A stretch of 35,398 nucleotides of DNA from Propionibacteriales bacterium (GTDB taxonomy: Bacteria > Actinomycetota > Actinomycetes > Propionibacteriales > Nocardioidaceae): the NCBI GenBank assembly GCA_026392415.1, contig JAPLCC010000009.1, forward strand, positions 1-35,398, given 5' to 3'. The translations under genes were made by a program, and so were the position numbers. The notes below the pieces were generated by a model. That model worked only from the letters and a program-made list of their open reading frames with translations. It was not told the origin of the DNA and made no database searches. Each line of letters begins with the position of its first letter. The stretch's first letter is position 1. Shown piece after piece: positions 22,284 through 29,951 of this stretch.

Positions 22284-22610
22284 GTGCCCCCTGACGACGA
22301 GCCCACTGCTGCGATGATCCAGTCGGCCGAGGATCGGCGCCACGTCCTCGGCGCGATCTCGACCGCGCTGGCCGACGCGCACAAGGTGCTGGACATCGTT
22401 CTCGAGGCGCGCGACGTCGGTCCCGCGCGCACAGCGCTCGAGAAGGCCTACGGGTTCGACGCGATCCAGGCCGACGCCGTACTGAGCATGCAGTTCCGAC
22501 TTGCTGCGACCAGGTACCGGGAGGCGGTCGAGCGGGAGGTCCGCGAAGTCGACGTCGAGCTCGCCCGGCTCCGACAGGAGCCAGGGGCGAAGAATCCCCA
22601 CGAGGAATGA
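22284..22610 (+). CDS. Standalone GyrA coiled-coil-like small protein
   Basis: About 108 residues, all helical. The stretch RRHVLGAISTALADAHKVLD followed by a helix, then FDAIQADAVLSMQFRLA and an R-x-x-x-E-R helix, resembles the part of DNA gyrase A / topoisomerase IV ParC around the C-gate coiled coil (in gyrase: ...AQAILDMRLRRLTGLE...). It has none of gyrase's catalytic Tyr region. Free-standing copies are presumably DNA- or gyrase-associated, but no function is known to me. I prefer GTG 22284 as start: TACGCT (22271-22276) lies 7 nt upstream, fitting a leaderless message; an upstream in-frame ATG at 22188 lies before the long hairpin and has no ribosome site. Confidence 0.72.
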   Translation: MPPDDEPTAAMIQSAEDRRHVLGAISTALADAHKVLDIVLEARDVGPARTALEKAYGFDAIQADAVLSMQFRLAATRYREAVEREVREVDVELARLRQEPGAKNPHEE

Positions 22611-22685
22611 CGTGCAGCAACTGATCGGCGCGAGGATCAGGTCGGCGGGCTGAGGCCCCGGGCCCGTCGGGCCTAGTCTCAGGAC

Positions 22686-23249
22686 ATGGCCGAGCAACTG
22701 CGCACGACGTACGTCCTTGTCGACGGCGAGAACATCGACGCCACGCTCGGCTCCTCGATCCTGGGCCGGCGGCCTCGTCCCGACGAGCGCCCGCGGTGGG
22801 AGCGACTGCTCCAGTTCGCGAGCGAGGGCGCCGACAAGCCGGCCAACGGCCTGTTCTTCCTCGCCGCCAACAACGAACTGCCGATGTCGTTCGTCCAGGC
22901 ACTCATCGCGATCGGGTACCGGCCGATCCCCCTGTCCGGCGACGCCGGCGAGAAGGTCGTCGACATCGCCATCCAGCGCACGCTGGTCGAGCTGAAGAAC
23001 CGTGACGCCGACGTCCTCCTGGTCAGCAACGACGGCGACTTCGTCGACCAGATCCGTGACCTGCTGGACGGACGCCGTCGGGTCGGCGTCGTCGGGTTCG
23101 CGGAGTTCCGCAACAACGCCTTCCTGCAGCTCGCCAACCAAGGGCTCGCCTTCTACGACCTCGAGTACGACGTCGAGGCCTTCAACGAACGACTCCCGCG
23201 CGTGCGGATCATCCCGATCGAGGAGTTCGACCCGGCTCAGTTCCTCTAG
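22686..23249 (+). CDS. NYN-domain (PIN-like) putative ribonuclease
   Basis: A 187-residue NYN domain. Acidic residues expected to hold the metal are visible in VLVDGENID (D13), EKVVDIAIQ (D93) and LLVSNDGDFVDQI (D116, D118). NYN proteins belong to the PIN/FLAP nuclease superfamily and commonly cut RNA. There is no antitoxin-like partner next to it. TAGTCT ends 6 nt before the ATG, so the message may be leaderless, or AGGAC may serve as ribosome site. It lies within the surface-protein region but has no copy of the TGCAAG promoter motif. Confidence 0.88.
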   Translation: MAEQLRTTYVLVDGENIDATLGSSILGRRPRPDERPRWERLLQFASEGADKPANGLFFLAANNELPMSFVQALIAIGYRPIPLSGDAGEKVVDIAIQRTLVELKNRDADVLLVSNDGDFVDQIRDLLDGRRRVGVVGFAEFRNNAFLQLANQGLAFYDLEYDVEAFNERLPRVRIIPIEEFDPAQFL

Positions 23250-23305
23250 GGCGCCGGGAGTCCGGAGCTCCCGAAGAAGAAACTCCGAAAGTTTCTCCAG
23301 AAACT

Positions 23306-23336
23306 TGCAAGGTCCTCAGGCCGGCTTGCTCCTACC
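23306..23336 (+). promoter_or_regulatory. ECF-type promoter C, upstream of the secreted repeat protein
   Basis: TGCAAG (23306-23311), 17 nt, CTCCTACC (23329-23336), about 61 nt before ATG 23398. Identical in both boxes to promoter B. Confidence 0.75.
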
Positions 23337-23397
23337 ACCAAGAACGCAAGCCAACGGGCACCGCGAAAGGTCCCGAACCCAAGCTGAGGAGAAACCC

Positions 23398-23994
23398 ATG
23401 AACACGACCACCCGCACCGCGCTCCGCCTCCTGATCGCCACCCCGCTCGCCGCCAGCGCGCTCGTCATCGGCGGCTACGCCGGAGTCGCCCAGGCCGAGA
23501 CGCCCGCCTTCGACCCGACGCCCGGCGTGATCATCGCCCAGCCCGGTGACGACGAGGACCCGCGGCCGCAGGGCCCCGGCACCATCTCCCTCCCAGAGGA
23601 CGACGAGGACCCGCGGCCCGAGGGCCCCGGCGACATCTCCAACCCCGAGGACGACGACGACCCGCGCCCCGAGGGCCCCGGCGACATCACGAACCCCGAG
23701 GACGGGGACGACCCCGAGGTCCCGGACGACAAGGACGGCCCGAACCCGGGCGACGAGCCCGAGGACGTACCGGCCGACGAGGTTCCCGGTGAGGACGTTC
23801 CCGCCGACAAGGACGAGTCGGACAAGGACGTCCAGGTCGACGCCGAGGTCCAGGTCCCGAACCGGATCGACGCCGGTGCCGGCGCGGGCGAGGAAGAGGG
23901 CTCCGGCCTGGCCTGGCTGCTCGCGGGTGGCGGAGCCATCGCCGCCGCGGGCTCGGTGCTCGCCCGTCAGCGGGTCGCGCAGCGCAACAGCTGA
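23398..23994 (+). CDS. Secreted repeat protein with sorting-signal-like C-terminus
   Basis: A 198-residue, strongly acidic surface protein. The signal peptide (1-33) ends AQA/ET. Residues 51-101 are three 17-residue repeats of the form DDxDPRPxGPGxIxxPE, followed by an Asp/Glu/Pro-rich stretch with VPADEVPGEDVPADK. The C-terminus has the order of a sortase signal: a short motif VPNRIDAG (153-160), a small acidic spacer, a hydrophobic helix (about 170-188) and a basic tail (RQRVAQRNS). No LPXTG is present; VPNRIDAG may take its place. GAGGAG precedes ATG 23398. It shares its promoter motif with the class F sortase and the sigma-fusion gene, so it is the obvious candidate substrate; this is inference. 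Confidence 0.85.
   Translation: MNTTTRTALRLLIATPLAASALVIGGYAGVAQAETPAFDPTPGVIIAQPGDDEDPRPQGPGTISLPEDDEDPRPEGPGDISNPEDDDDPRPEGPGDITNPEDGDDPEVPDDKDGPNPGDEPEDVPADEVPGEDVPADKDESDKDVQVDAEVQVPNRIDAGAGAGEEEGSGLAWLLAGGGAIAAAGSVLARQRVAQRNS
23548..23700 (+). repeat. Three in-frame 51-bp tandem repeats
   Basis: Units 23548-23598, 23599-23649 and 23650-23700 each encode 17 residues of the pattern DDEDPRPEGPG-(D/T)I-(S/T)xPE. They begin and end exactly in register, and a degenerate fourth unit starts at 23701. Copy number may vary between strains. Confidence 0.9.
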
Positions 23995-24039
23995 GCGACC
24001 GCATCACTGCGGGCCGAGGAGTGGGGCCGACGCCCGCAA

Positions 24040-24080
24040 CAGGACGACCGCCCGGGGATCACCCCGGGCGGTCGTTCCTG
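24040..24080. terminator. Bidirectional hairpin terminator
   Basis: A perfect 14-bp stem (24044-24057 with 24062-24075, core CGACCGCCCGGGG/CCCCGGGCGGTCG, loop ATCA) extends through CAGG/CCTG with one bulged base. It lies between two convergent genes. On the plus strand TTCCTGTCTGTT follows. Confidence 0.85.
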
Positions 24081-24099
24081 TCTGTTCGTGCGTGGTCGG

Positions 24100-25290
24100 T
24101 CAGCGACGTTCGAAGCTGATCCCGGCCCGCTCCAGACGGGCCAGCAGGGTGTCGCCCATCGCGGCCGCGGTGGTGACCTGCCCCGACACGTTGGGGTTGT
24201 CGTCCAGCGCCAGGCACAGCGCGGACTCGGCCAGCATCTTCGCGGTCTCGGTGTAGCCCGGGTCGCCGCCGGACACGCGCGTGCGCACCGTGGCACCGGC
24301 GGTCTCGGCAACGAAGTCGACGGTGAACCACGACTTCTCGCGGCGGCTCGCCGACGGGCCCTCGCCCTGCGGCACCCGCTTGAGCAGCGCGTTGCGCACC
24401 GGCGGCACCTGGGACGCCACAGCCAGGCCACTCGCGCCGACCGCACCGCCGGCGGCGTAGCGCAGCGTCTTGGTGCCGGCGAAGTGGGAGTACGTGAAGG
24501 ACGGGCCGTACGCCGACAGCGCGGCCCCGCTGCGCGCCACCACGAAGGGGTCGATGGTCGGCAGCGGCAGCAGCCAGTAGCCGAGCTCGCTGTCGCGGCC
24601 CGGTCGTCCGGCAGTCGCACGCGAACGGCGGCCCTCGGGGCGCGGCTCCATCTTGCGGCGCGCGCCGGAGGCCTCCTTCATCTGGCGGGCGCGGGAGAAC
24701 GCCGTGAGCGCGGAGTGGAACGTGCCGCCGGAGAATCCGGCCTTCGAGCGCACCACGCCCCGCATCGCGACCGGCGCGGTCAGCTCGCCGCCGGCCTCCT
24801 TGGCGAGCTCCTTGATCGTGAAGTACGCGCCCAGGTCGTGCGGGATCGAGTCGAAGCCGCACGAGTGCACGATCCGGGCGCCCGAACCCTCGGCGGCGGC
24901 GTTGTGCTCGACGTAGGTCCGGTCGACGAACTCGGGCTCGCCGGTCAGGTCGACGTAGTCGGTGCCGGCGGCGGCGCACGCGGCGACCAGCGGGCCGCCG
25001 AACTGGATGTAGGGCCCGACCGTCGTCGCGACGACCTTCGTGGTGGCCACCACCTCGGCGAGCGCGGCGGCGTCCGTGGCGTCGGCGACCAGCAGCGGCA
25101 GGTCGGCAAGCGCCGGGTTCACGCCGGCGAGGCGGGTCCGGACCTCCTCGAGCTTCTTCTGGCTGCGCCCGGCCAGCGCCCAGCGCAGGTCCTTCGGGGC
25201 GTGCTCGGCGAGGTAGTCGGCGGTCAGGCCGCCCGTGAAGCCGGTGGCTCCGAACAGGACGACGTCATAGGGGCGCGTGGTGGAAGCCAT
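24100..25290 (-). CDS. Saccharopine dehydrogenase-like NAD(P)-binding protein (trans-acting enoyl-reductase type)
   Basis: A 396-residue protein of the saccharopine-dehydrogenase-like superfamily. Near the N-terminus is the Rossmann motif FGATGFTG (13-20), then AGRSQKKLEEV and TTVGPYIQFGGPLVAACAAA, DYVDLTGE and SCGFDSIPHDLG, all typical of the mycobacterial Rv2449c/Rv2953 group. Rv2953 acts as a trans enoyl reductase in phthiocerol lipid synthesis; most relatives have no known reaction. No polyketide synthase is nearby, so the substrate is unknown. A 19-bp inverted repeat sits directly before the ATG. Confidence 0.88.
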   Translation of the reverse strand: MASTTRPYDVVLFGATGFTGGLTADYLAEHAPKDLRWALAGRSQKKLEEVRTRLAGVNPALADLPLLVADATDAAALAEVVATTKVVATTVGPYIQFGGPLVAACAAAGTDYVDLTGEPEFVDRTYVEHNAAAEGSGARIVHSCGFDSIPHDLGAYFTIKELAKEAGGELTAPVAMRGVVRSKAGFSGGTFHSALTAFSRARQMKEASGARRKMEPRPEGRRSRATAGRPGRDSELGYWLLPLPTIDPFVVARSGAALSAYGPSFTYSHFAGTKTLRYAAGGAVGASGLAVASQVPPVRNALLKRVPQGEGPSASRREKSWFTVDFVAETAGATVRTRVSGGDPGYTETAKMLAESALCLALDDNPNVSGQVTTAAAMGDTLLARLERAGISFERR

Positions 25291-25292
25291 GA

Positions 25293-25311
25293 CGAGAGTC
25301 TTTCACTCTCG
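25293..25311. promoter_or_regulatory. Inverted repeat upstream of the reductase gene
   Basis: CGAGAGT-CTTTC-ACTCTCG, a perfect 7-bp dyad, begins 3 nt before the reductase start (25290). A candidate operator; no regulator gene is adjacent. Confidence 0.45.
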
Positions 25312-25383
25312 ATGGAACCCCGCACCGGGGCGACCGCGTCATAGGTTCAGCACACCCAGCAGGAACCGAGCAGCGGAGCGCAA

Positions 25384-25905
25384 GTGGATCCCGAGACCGA
25401 AGCGGTCTACGCCGACTACGTCGAGCAGAGTTGGCCAACCCTGGTGCGGGCGGCCATCTTCCTCGGCGCCCGGCCGCACGAGGCCGAAGACCTCGCGCAG
25501 ACCACGCTCGTGCGTTGCTACACCGGCTGGGACCGGGTCAACTCCGCCGAGAACCGCGAGGCCTACGTCTACCGGATGCTGCTCAACTGCCTGCGCGACA
25601 CCCGCCGCACACGGTGGTGGAAGGACCGGCAGTACGACGACCCGCGGGCCCTTGACCGACCTGCCGGTGGAGACGCCGCCGAACGGGTCGCGGTCGCCGA
25701 CGCCGTGCATCGCGCGCTCGGCACCCTGACCAAGCCCAACCGCGACGTGGTCGTGCTGCGCTACTTCGTGCAGCTGACGGAGAAGCAGACCGCCGAGGTG
25801 CTCGGCGTACCGGCCGGGACGGTGAAGAGCCGGCTCTCCCGGGCCCTGGCCCATCTCGCTGCCAATGACCACCTGCTCGACCTCTCTGGAGGGTCCAAGA
25901 AATGA
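25384..25905 (+). CDS. SigE-family ECF sigma factor
   Basis: A 173-residue sigma factor of the actinobacterial SigE family. Region 2 (about 8-75) has EAEDLAQTTLVRCYTGWDRV and AYVYRMLLNCLRDTRR; region 4 (about 108-160) has LTKPNRDVVVLRYFVQLTEKQ and GVPAGTVKSRLSRALAHL. The start is GTG 25384 with GGAG upstream. Its stop overlaps the ATG of the beta-propeller protein (ATGA), so the two are coupled; the partner has a cytoplasmic N-terminus and is probably its membrane regulator. Confidence 0.92.
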   Translation: MDPETEAVYADYVEQSWPTLVRAAIFLGARPHEAEDLAQTTLVRCYTGWDRVNSAENREAYVYRMLLNCLRDTRRTRWWKDRQYDDPRALDRPAGGDAAERVAVADAVHRALGTLTKPNRDVVVLRYFVQLTEKQTAEVLGVPAGTVKSRLSRALAHLAANDHLLDLSGGSKK

Positions 25906-27968
25906 CTGACCTCGAGAACCTCTGGGACGACTACCCCACGGGCAAGGCGCCGACGGGCAAGATCCTCGCCGCGGCCACGAAAGACCAGCAGCACCGCCGG
26001 CGCATCGTCGTACGACCGCTGCTGACGGCGGCTGCCGTGACCGGGCTGGCCGGGGCTTTCCTGACCGGGACGCTGGTCAACGACGGCTCCGGGGGCGGCG
26101 GCACCCCGCCCGGCACCGAAGCGCTGCCCAGCCACGTGGCCTTCCAGGCCGACCTGCCGGCAGCGAAGGACTGTGACGAGCTGCTCGAGAGTTACATCGA
26201 CCGGGCGCTCGACCTGGTCGGGCCGTACGGCTGGGGCGGTGGGCCGTACTGGTACGCCGACGGCTTCTCCGAGCTCGACGGTCGCCTCGGCCGTGACGTG
26301 GCCAGCGACCAGGTCGGCCCCACCGCGGCCAACGGCAGGGCCGCCTACAAGTCCGCCCGCACCCCTCAGACCGACCGCCAGGTCAACAGCGAGACCGGCA
26401 CGAACGTGCAGGAGGCGGCCGTCGACGAGCCCGACACCGCCAAGACGAACGGCGAGATCCTGGCCCTCGTGCGCGACGACGCTCTCTTCGTCTACGACGT
26501 CACGGGATCCTCCACCGAGAAGCTGGGCCGGATCGGTCTGCCCGGTGTCGAGGACGCCGAGATCATGCTGAGCGGCGACACCGTCGTCGTGGTCGGTGCC
26601 GACGACGAGGCCCCGGCCGAGGAGCGGCCGAGCGACCACTACGGCTACGGCTACGTCCAGCCCGCCGGCACCCGGGTGCTGACCGTTTCACTCGAGGACC
26701 CGGCAAAGCCGGAGATCACCCAGGACGTCACCTACGACGCGGCCACCACCTCGGTCCGCCAGCACGGCTCGACGATCCGGCTGGTGCTCTCCTCCGGGCT
26801 GCCGGACCTCGACTTCGTCGAGCCGAACGGCAAGCGCAGCGAGGATGCGGCGCTCAAGCGCAACCGCAAGCTGGTCGAGGACTCGACGATCGAGGACTGG
26901 TTGCCGACGATCACGGCCGACGACGGTGACGACGCGAAGGGCCAGCAGCTGCTCGACTGCACCAACGTCGCGATCCCGTCCGACGAGCTCGCCCTCGACA
27001 CCACCAGCGTCGTCGGCTTCGACGCCGAATCGCCCGACAAGGTCGACGCGATCGGACTCGCCGGCCAGACCGGGATCGCCTACGAGTCCGCCGACCACCT
27101 CTACCTCGCGACGAGCTCCGGCTGGGGCGGCGGCATGGCCCGCTGCATCGACTGGTGCGACACGCCGGCCCTCGGCACGAGCAACGGGTCGTCGTACCTC
27201 TTCGACTTCGAGCTCGACGGGACCCAGGCCACCCACGTGGCCTCCGGCGAGGTCGAGGGCGCGATCCGCGACCGCTGGTCGATCGACGAGGCCGACGGGG
27301 TGTTGCGGGTCGCGGTCGGGCCGACGCAGGAGACGGGCAACTTCAACTCCATCGTCACCTTCGAACGCGACGGTGAGGACCTGGTCGAGCTCGGCCGCCT
27401 CGACAAGCTGGGTCGCAACGAGGACATCCAGTCGGTGCGCTGGTTCGACGACCTGGTGATCATGGTGACCTTCCGGCAGGTCGACCCGCTCTACGCCGTC
27501 GACCTGACCGACACCGCGAAGCCGAAGCTGCTCGGCAAGCTGAAGATCCCCGGCTTCTCGTCGTACCTCCACCCGCTCGGCGACATGCGGATGATCGGGG
27601 TCGGCGAGGGTCCCGACGGGAAGGGCGGCTGGGGCGCCCAGATCGGGCTCTTCAACGTCACCGATGTCACCGACGTGAAGCGCCTCGACGTGCACAACTA
27701 CGGCAGCAACACCCAGGCCCTCGCCGGAGCCGACCCGCGCGCGTTCACCTGGCTGCCCGACCACCGCACGGTGCTCACGGTGATCGAGAAGTACACGAGC
27801 CGCCGCGTCGGCTACGTCTCGGTCCTCAAGCTGAAGGACGGCAAGCTCCTCGAGCGCCTCCAGCGGGTGGAGTACGGCGACGACGTGGACGACGTCCGCG
27901 CGCTGCCGATGCCCGACGGACGAGTCGTGCTGGTCACCGGCGAGGACGCGCAGTTCTTCGAGCTCTAG
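25902..27968 (+). CDS. Membrane-anchored beta-propeller protein, putative regulator of the SigE-family factor
   Basis: A 688-residue protein. A short cytoplasmic part (1-35) leads into one membrane helix (about 38-59), a Gly-rich linker and a large extracellular region matching the beta-propeller domain family of secreted actinobacterial and archaeal proteins: TNVQEAAVDEPDTAKTNGE, then repeated blades with DSTIEDWLPTI, GRNEDIQSVRWFDDLVIMVTF, DPLYAVDLTD and DDVRALPMPDGRVVLV. The order cytoplasmic tail, one helix, sensor, with gene overlap to a sigma factor, suggests a non-standard anti-sigma or signal sensor. The cytoplasmic tail has no zinc-binding HxxxCxxC motif. Ligand unknown. Confidence 0.85.
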   Translation: MTDLENLWDDYPTGKAPTGKILAAATKDQQHRRRIVVRPLLTAAAVTGLAGAFLTGTLVNDGSGGGGTPPGTEALPSHVAFQADLPAAKDCDELLESYIDRALDLVGPYGWGGGPYWYADGFSELDGRLGRDVASDQVGPTAANGRAAYKSARTPQTDRQVNSETGTNVQEAAVDEPDTAKTNGEILALVRDDALFVYDVTGSSTEKLGRIGLPGVEDAEIMLSGDTVVVVGADDEAPAEERPSDHYGYGYVQPAGTRVLTVSLEDPAKPEITQDVTYDAATTSVRQHGSTIRLVLSSGLPDLDFVEPNGKRSEDAALKRNRKLVEDSTIEDWLPTITADDGDDAKGQQLLDCTNVAIPSDELALDTTSVVGFDAESPDKVDAIGLAGQTGIAYESADHLYLATSSGWGGGMARCIDWCDTPALGTSNGSSYLFDFELDGTQATHVASGEVEGAIRDRWSIDEADGVLRVAVGPTQETGNFNSIVTFERDGEDLVELGRLDKLGRNEDIQSVRWFDDLVIMVTFRQVDPLYAVDLTDTAKPKLLGKLKIPGFSSYLHPLGDMRMIGVGEGPDGKGGWGAQIGLFNVTDVTDVKRLDVHNYGSNTQALAGADPRAFTWLPDHRTVLTVIEKYTSRRVGYVSVLKLKDGKLLERLQRVEYGDDVDDVRALPMPDGRVVLVTGEDAQFFEL

Positions 27969-27975
27969 GGAGCTC

Positions 27976-28812
27976 CTACCCGCGAATCCAGGCGGCGACC
28001 GTCTCGGCGAGCGGGGTCGGCCAGGCGTCGCCGTCGAGGAGCATGCGGTAGCCGTGGCCGGACTCGGCCGGCTCGAACCGGCTGCCCTCCGGTGCCTGCT
28101 CGACGATCGCCCTCGACCCGGCAACCTCCTCCTCGCCTTCGTCATCGGCCGTCGCCACCAGCACCGGGACCCGGAGCGCACGTCCACCGTCAATGACCCC
28201 GATGCCGTCCCAGGCCACCGGGCCGGACAGGTCCACGGCCGTGTCGATCTTCGCGTCGCTGGCAGCCGTCATCAGCGCGACGCTGCCGCCCATCGATGCA
28301 CCGACGACGACTCGCTCGGCCCGCAGCGTAGTTCGTGCCTCCCGCACCGCAACGCTGACCGCGTTGACCTGCGCCGGCCCCGACCGGCCACTGCGGCAGG
28401 CCGACTCGCCGTACCCGCAGAGGTCGATCGCCAGCACCTGCACCCCCGGCTCGGCGACCAGGTCGGCGGCGTACGGCAACCAGCCGCACAGGCCGTTGCC
28501 ATCGGTCTGGTGGAGCAGGAGCGCGACCGTCGGCCCGGTCCCGGCCGTCACGGCGTTGATCTTCCCGACCTTCTCGTCCTGCAGCACGATCGGCGCAAAT
28601 CCTGCGTCAGCCACATCCGCAGGCTGGGGGCCGCAGCGACCGAGGGGGCCATCGAGGGCGCGCCAGACCTCTTGGCCGGGCGTCGCGCTCGTCGTGCCCG
28701 TCGACGGACTGGCTCCCTCAGGCCCGCCCTCCGGGTCGTCATCTCCCCCGCACCCGCCGAGCAGCAGACTCGCCGCAAGGATGGCCGCCACTGTCCCGAT
28801 CCGTGACCTCAT
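27976..28812 (-). CDS. Alpha/beta-hydrolase lipoprotein
   Basis: A 278-residue lipoprotein: signal peptide ending in lipobox LGGC with Cys21 as lipid attachment site, an Asp/Gly/Ser-rich linker, then an alpha/beta-hydrolase domain. The nucleophile elbow is GASMGGSVAL (G-x-S-x-G), the acid likely lies in VATADDEGEEE, and the catalytic His in ESGHGYRML. It is an exported serine hydrolase (esterase-like); the substrate is unknown. The start is set by the signal peptide (ATG 28812); the frame stays open upstream only by chance. It converges closely on the beta-propeller gene (7 nt gap). Confidence 0.87.
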   Translation of the reverse strand: MRSRIGTVAAILAASLLLGGCGGDDDPEGGPEGASPSTGTTSATPGQEVWRALDGPLGRCGPQPADVADAGFAPIVLQDEKVGKINAVTAGTGPTVALLLHQTDGNGLCGWLPYAADLVAEPGVQVLAIDLCGYGESACRSGRSGPAQVNAVSVAVREARTTLRAERVVVGASMGGSVALMTAASDAKIDTAVDLSGPVAWDGIGVIDGGRALRVPVLVATADDEGEEEVAGSRAIVEQAPEGSRFEPAESGHGYRMLLDGDAWPTPLAETVAAWIRG

Positions 28813-28876
28813 CGGGTCATTGTGCGCCCTGCCCCGGTCCATCGCGCGCCCTCGCGGCCCGGCGTACCGTAGTGGC

Positions 28877-29143
28877 ATGTGCCGCAACATCCGCACCCTC
28901 CACAATTTCTCTCCGCCGGCGACCAACGACGAGGTGACGGCGGCTGCCCTGCAGTACGTCCGCAAGGTCAGTGGCGCCACCAGGCCGAGCCAGGCCAACC
29001 AGGCCGTGTTCGACAAGGCCGTCGCCGAGATCGCCCACATCACCCAGCACCTCCTCGAGGACCTCGTCACGGCGGCGCCCCCGAAGGACCGCGAGGTCGA
29101 AGCAGCCAAGGCCCGCGAACGTGCCAAGCTCCGTTACGGCTGA
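28877..29143 (+). CDS. DUF2277 family protein
   Basis: An 88-residue protein beginning MCRNIRTLHNFSPPATNDEV, the sequence start characteristic of DUF2277, followed by AALQYVRKVSGATRPSQAN and a helical C-terminus rich in Lys/Arg/Glu. Function is unknown. TACCGT lies 6 nt upstream of the ATG, fitting a leaderless start. It overlaps the Sir2 gene by 23 nt. Confidence 0.88.
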   Translation: MCRNIRTLHNFSPPATNDEVTAAALQYVRKVSGATRPSQANQAVFDKAVAEIAHITQHLLEDLVTAAPPKDREVEAAKARERAKLRYG

Positions 29144-29948
29144 GGTCGCGGCGCTCGAGCGGTGCTCGACAGGGCCACTGGTGGTCCTGACCGGCGCGGG
29201 CCTGTCCACCGACTCGGGCATCCCGGACTACCGCGGCCCTGACGCGCCCGCCCGGACTCCGATGACGTTCCAGGAGTTCGTCGCCGGCCCGGAGGCGCAT
29301 CAGCGCTACTGGGCGCGCAGCCACCTCGGCTGGGCCCGGATGGGCCACGCCGTCCCCAACGCCGGCCATCGCGCCGTGGCCGCGCTCGGCGCCGACCTCG
29401 TCATCACCCAGAACGTCGACGGTCTGCACGAGGCCGCCGGCACCCCTCGCCTGGTCGCCCTGCACGGCCGCGTCGCTGATGTCGTCTGCCTCTCCTGCGG
29501 CAGTACGACGGCCCGCACCGCCCTGCAGGACCGGCTCGAGCAGGCGAACCCCGGCTGGGCCGCCCGGCATGCCGACGTCGCGAACCGGCCCGACGGCGAT
29601 GTCGCTCTCGAGGACACGGCCGGGTTCGTCGTACCGCCGTGCGAGGGGTGTGGCGGACCACTGAAGCCGGACGTCGTTTTCTTCGGCGAGAACGTCCCGA
29701 AGGCGCGCGTGGAGCGGTGCTACGCAGCCGTCGAGTCGCTGGCCGCGACCGGCGGCACGTTGCTGGTCGCCGGATCGAGCCTGACCGTGATGAGCGGCCT
29801 GCGCTTCGTGCGACGCGCAACGCAGCGCGACGTGCCCGTCGTGATCGTCAACCGCGGTCCGACCCGCGGCGATGCGCTGGCGACCCACCTGGTCAGCGAG
29901 GGCACCAGCGACTGGCTGCCCGCTCTGGCAGCCGTCAGGACAGCCTGA
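29121..29948 (+). CDS. Sir2-family NAD-dependent protein deacylase
   Basis: About 275 residues. NAD-binding GAGLSTDSGIPDYRG (25-39), TQNVDGLHEAAG, the catalytic His in ALHG, two zinc pairs (CLSCG and CEGCGG) and GSSLTV are all present, so a complete sirtuin. It removes acyl groups from lysines using NAD+, often on acyl-CoA synthetases in bacteria. The best start is GTG 29121, inside the end of DUF2277; the frame is open further upstream but only across that gene. Confidence 0.92.
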   Translation: MPSSVTAEVAALERCSTGPLVVLTGAGLSTDSGIPDYRGPDAPARTPMTFQEFVAGPEAHQRYWARSHLGWARMGHAVPNAGHRAVAALGADLVITQNVDGLHEAAGTPRLVALHGRVADVVCLSCGSTTARTALQDRLEQANPGWAARHADVANRPDGDVALEDTAGFVVPPCEGCGGPLKPDVVFFGENVPKARVERCYAAVESLAATGGTLLVAGSSLTVMSGLRFVRRATQRDVPVVIVNRGPTRGDALATHLVSEGTSDWLPALAAVRTA

Positions 29949-29951
29949 AGC

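Noticed and set aside
23548..23700. CRISPR-like repeat array
   Set aside because: The units are contiguous, coding and in frame, without spacers; no cas genes are present.
24088..25344. Plus-strand open frame of 418 codons
   Set aside because: Antisense to the saccharopine-dehydrogenase-like gene; composition typical of a GC-rich shadow frame.
27959..27974. Possible terminator GAGCTC-TAGG-GAGCTC between convergent genes
   Set aside because: The stem is only 6 bp, overlaps the stop codon and has no T-run; too weak to list.
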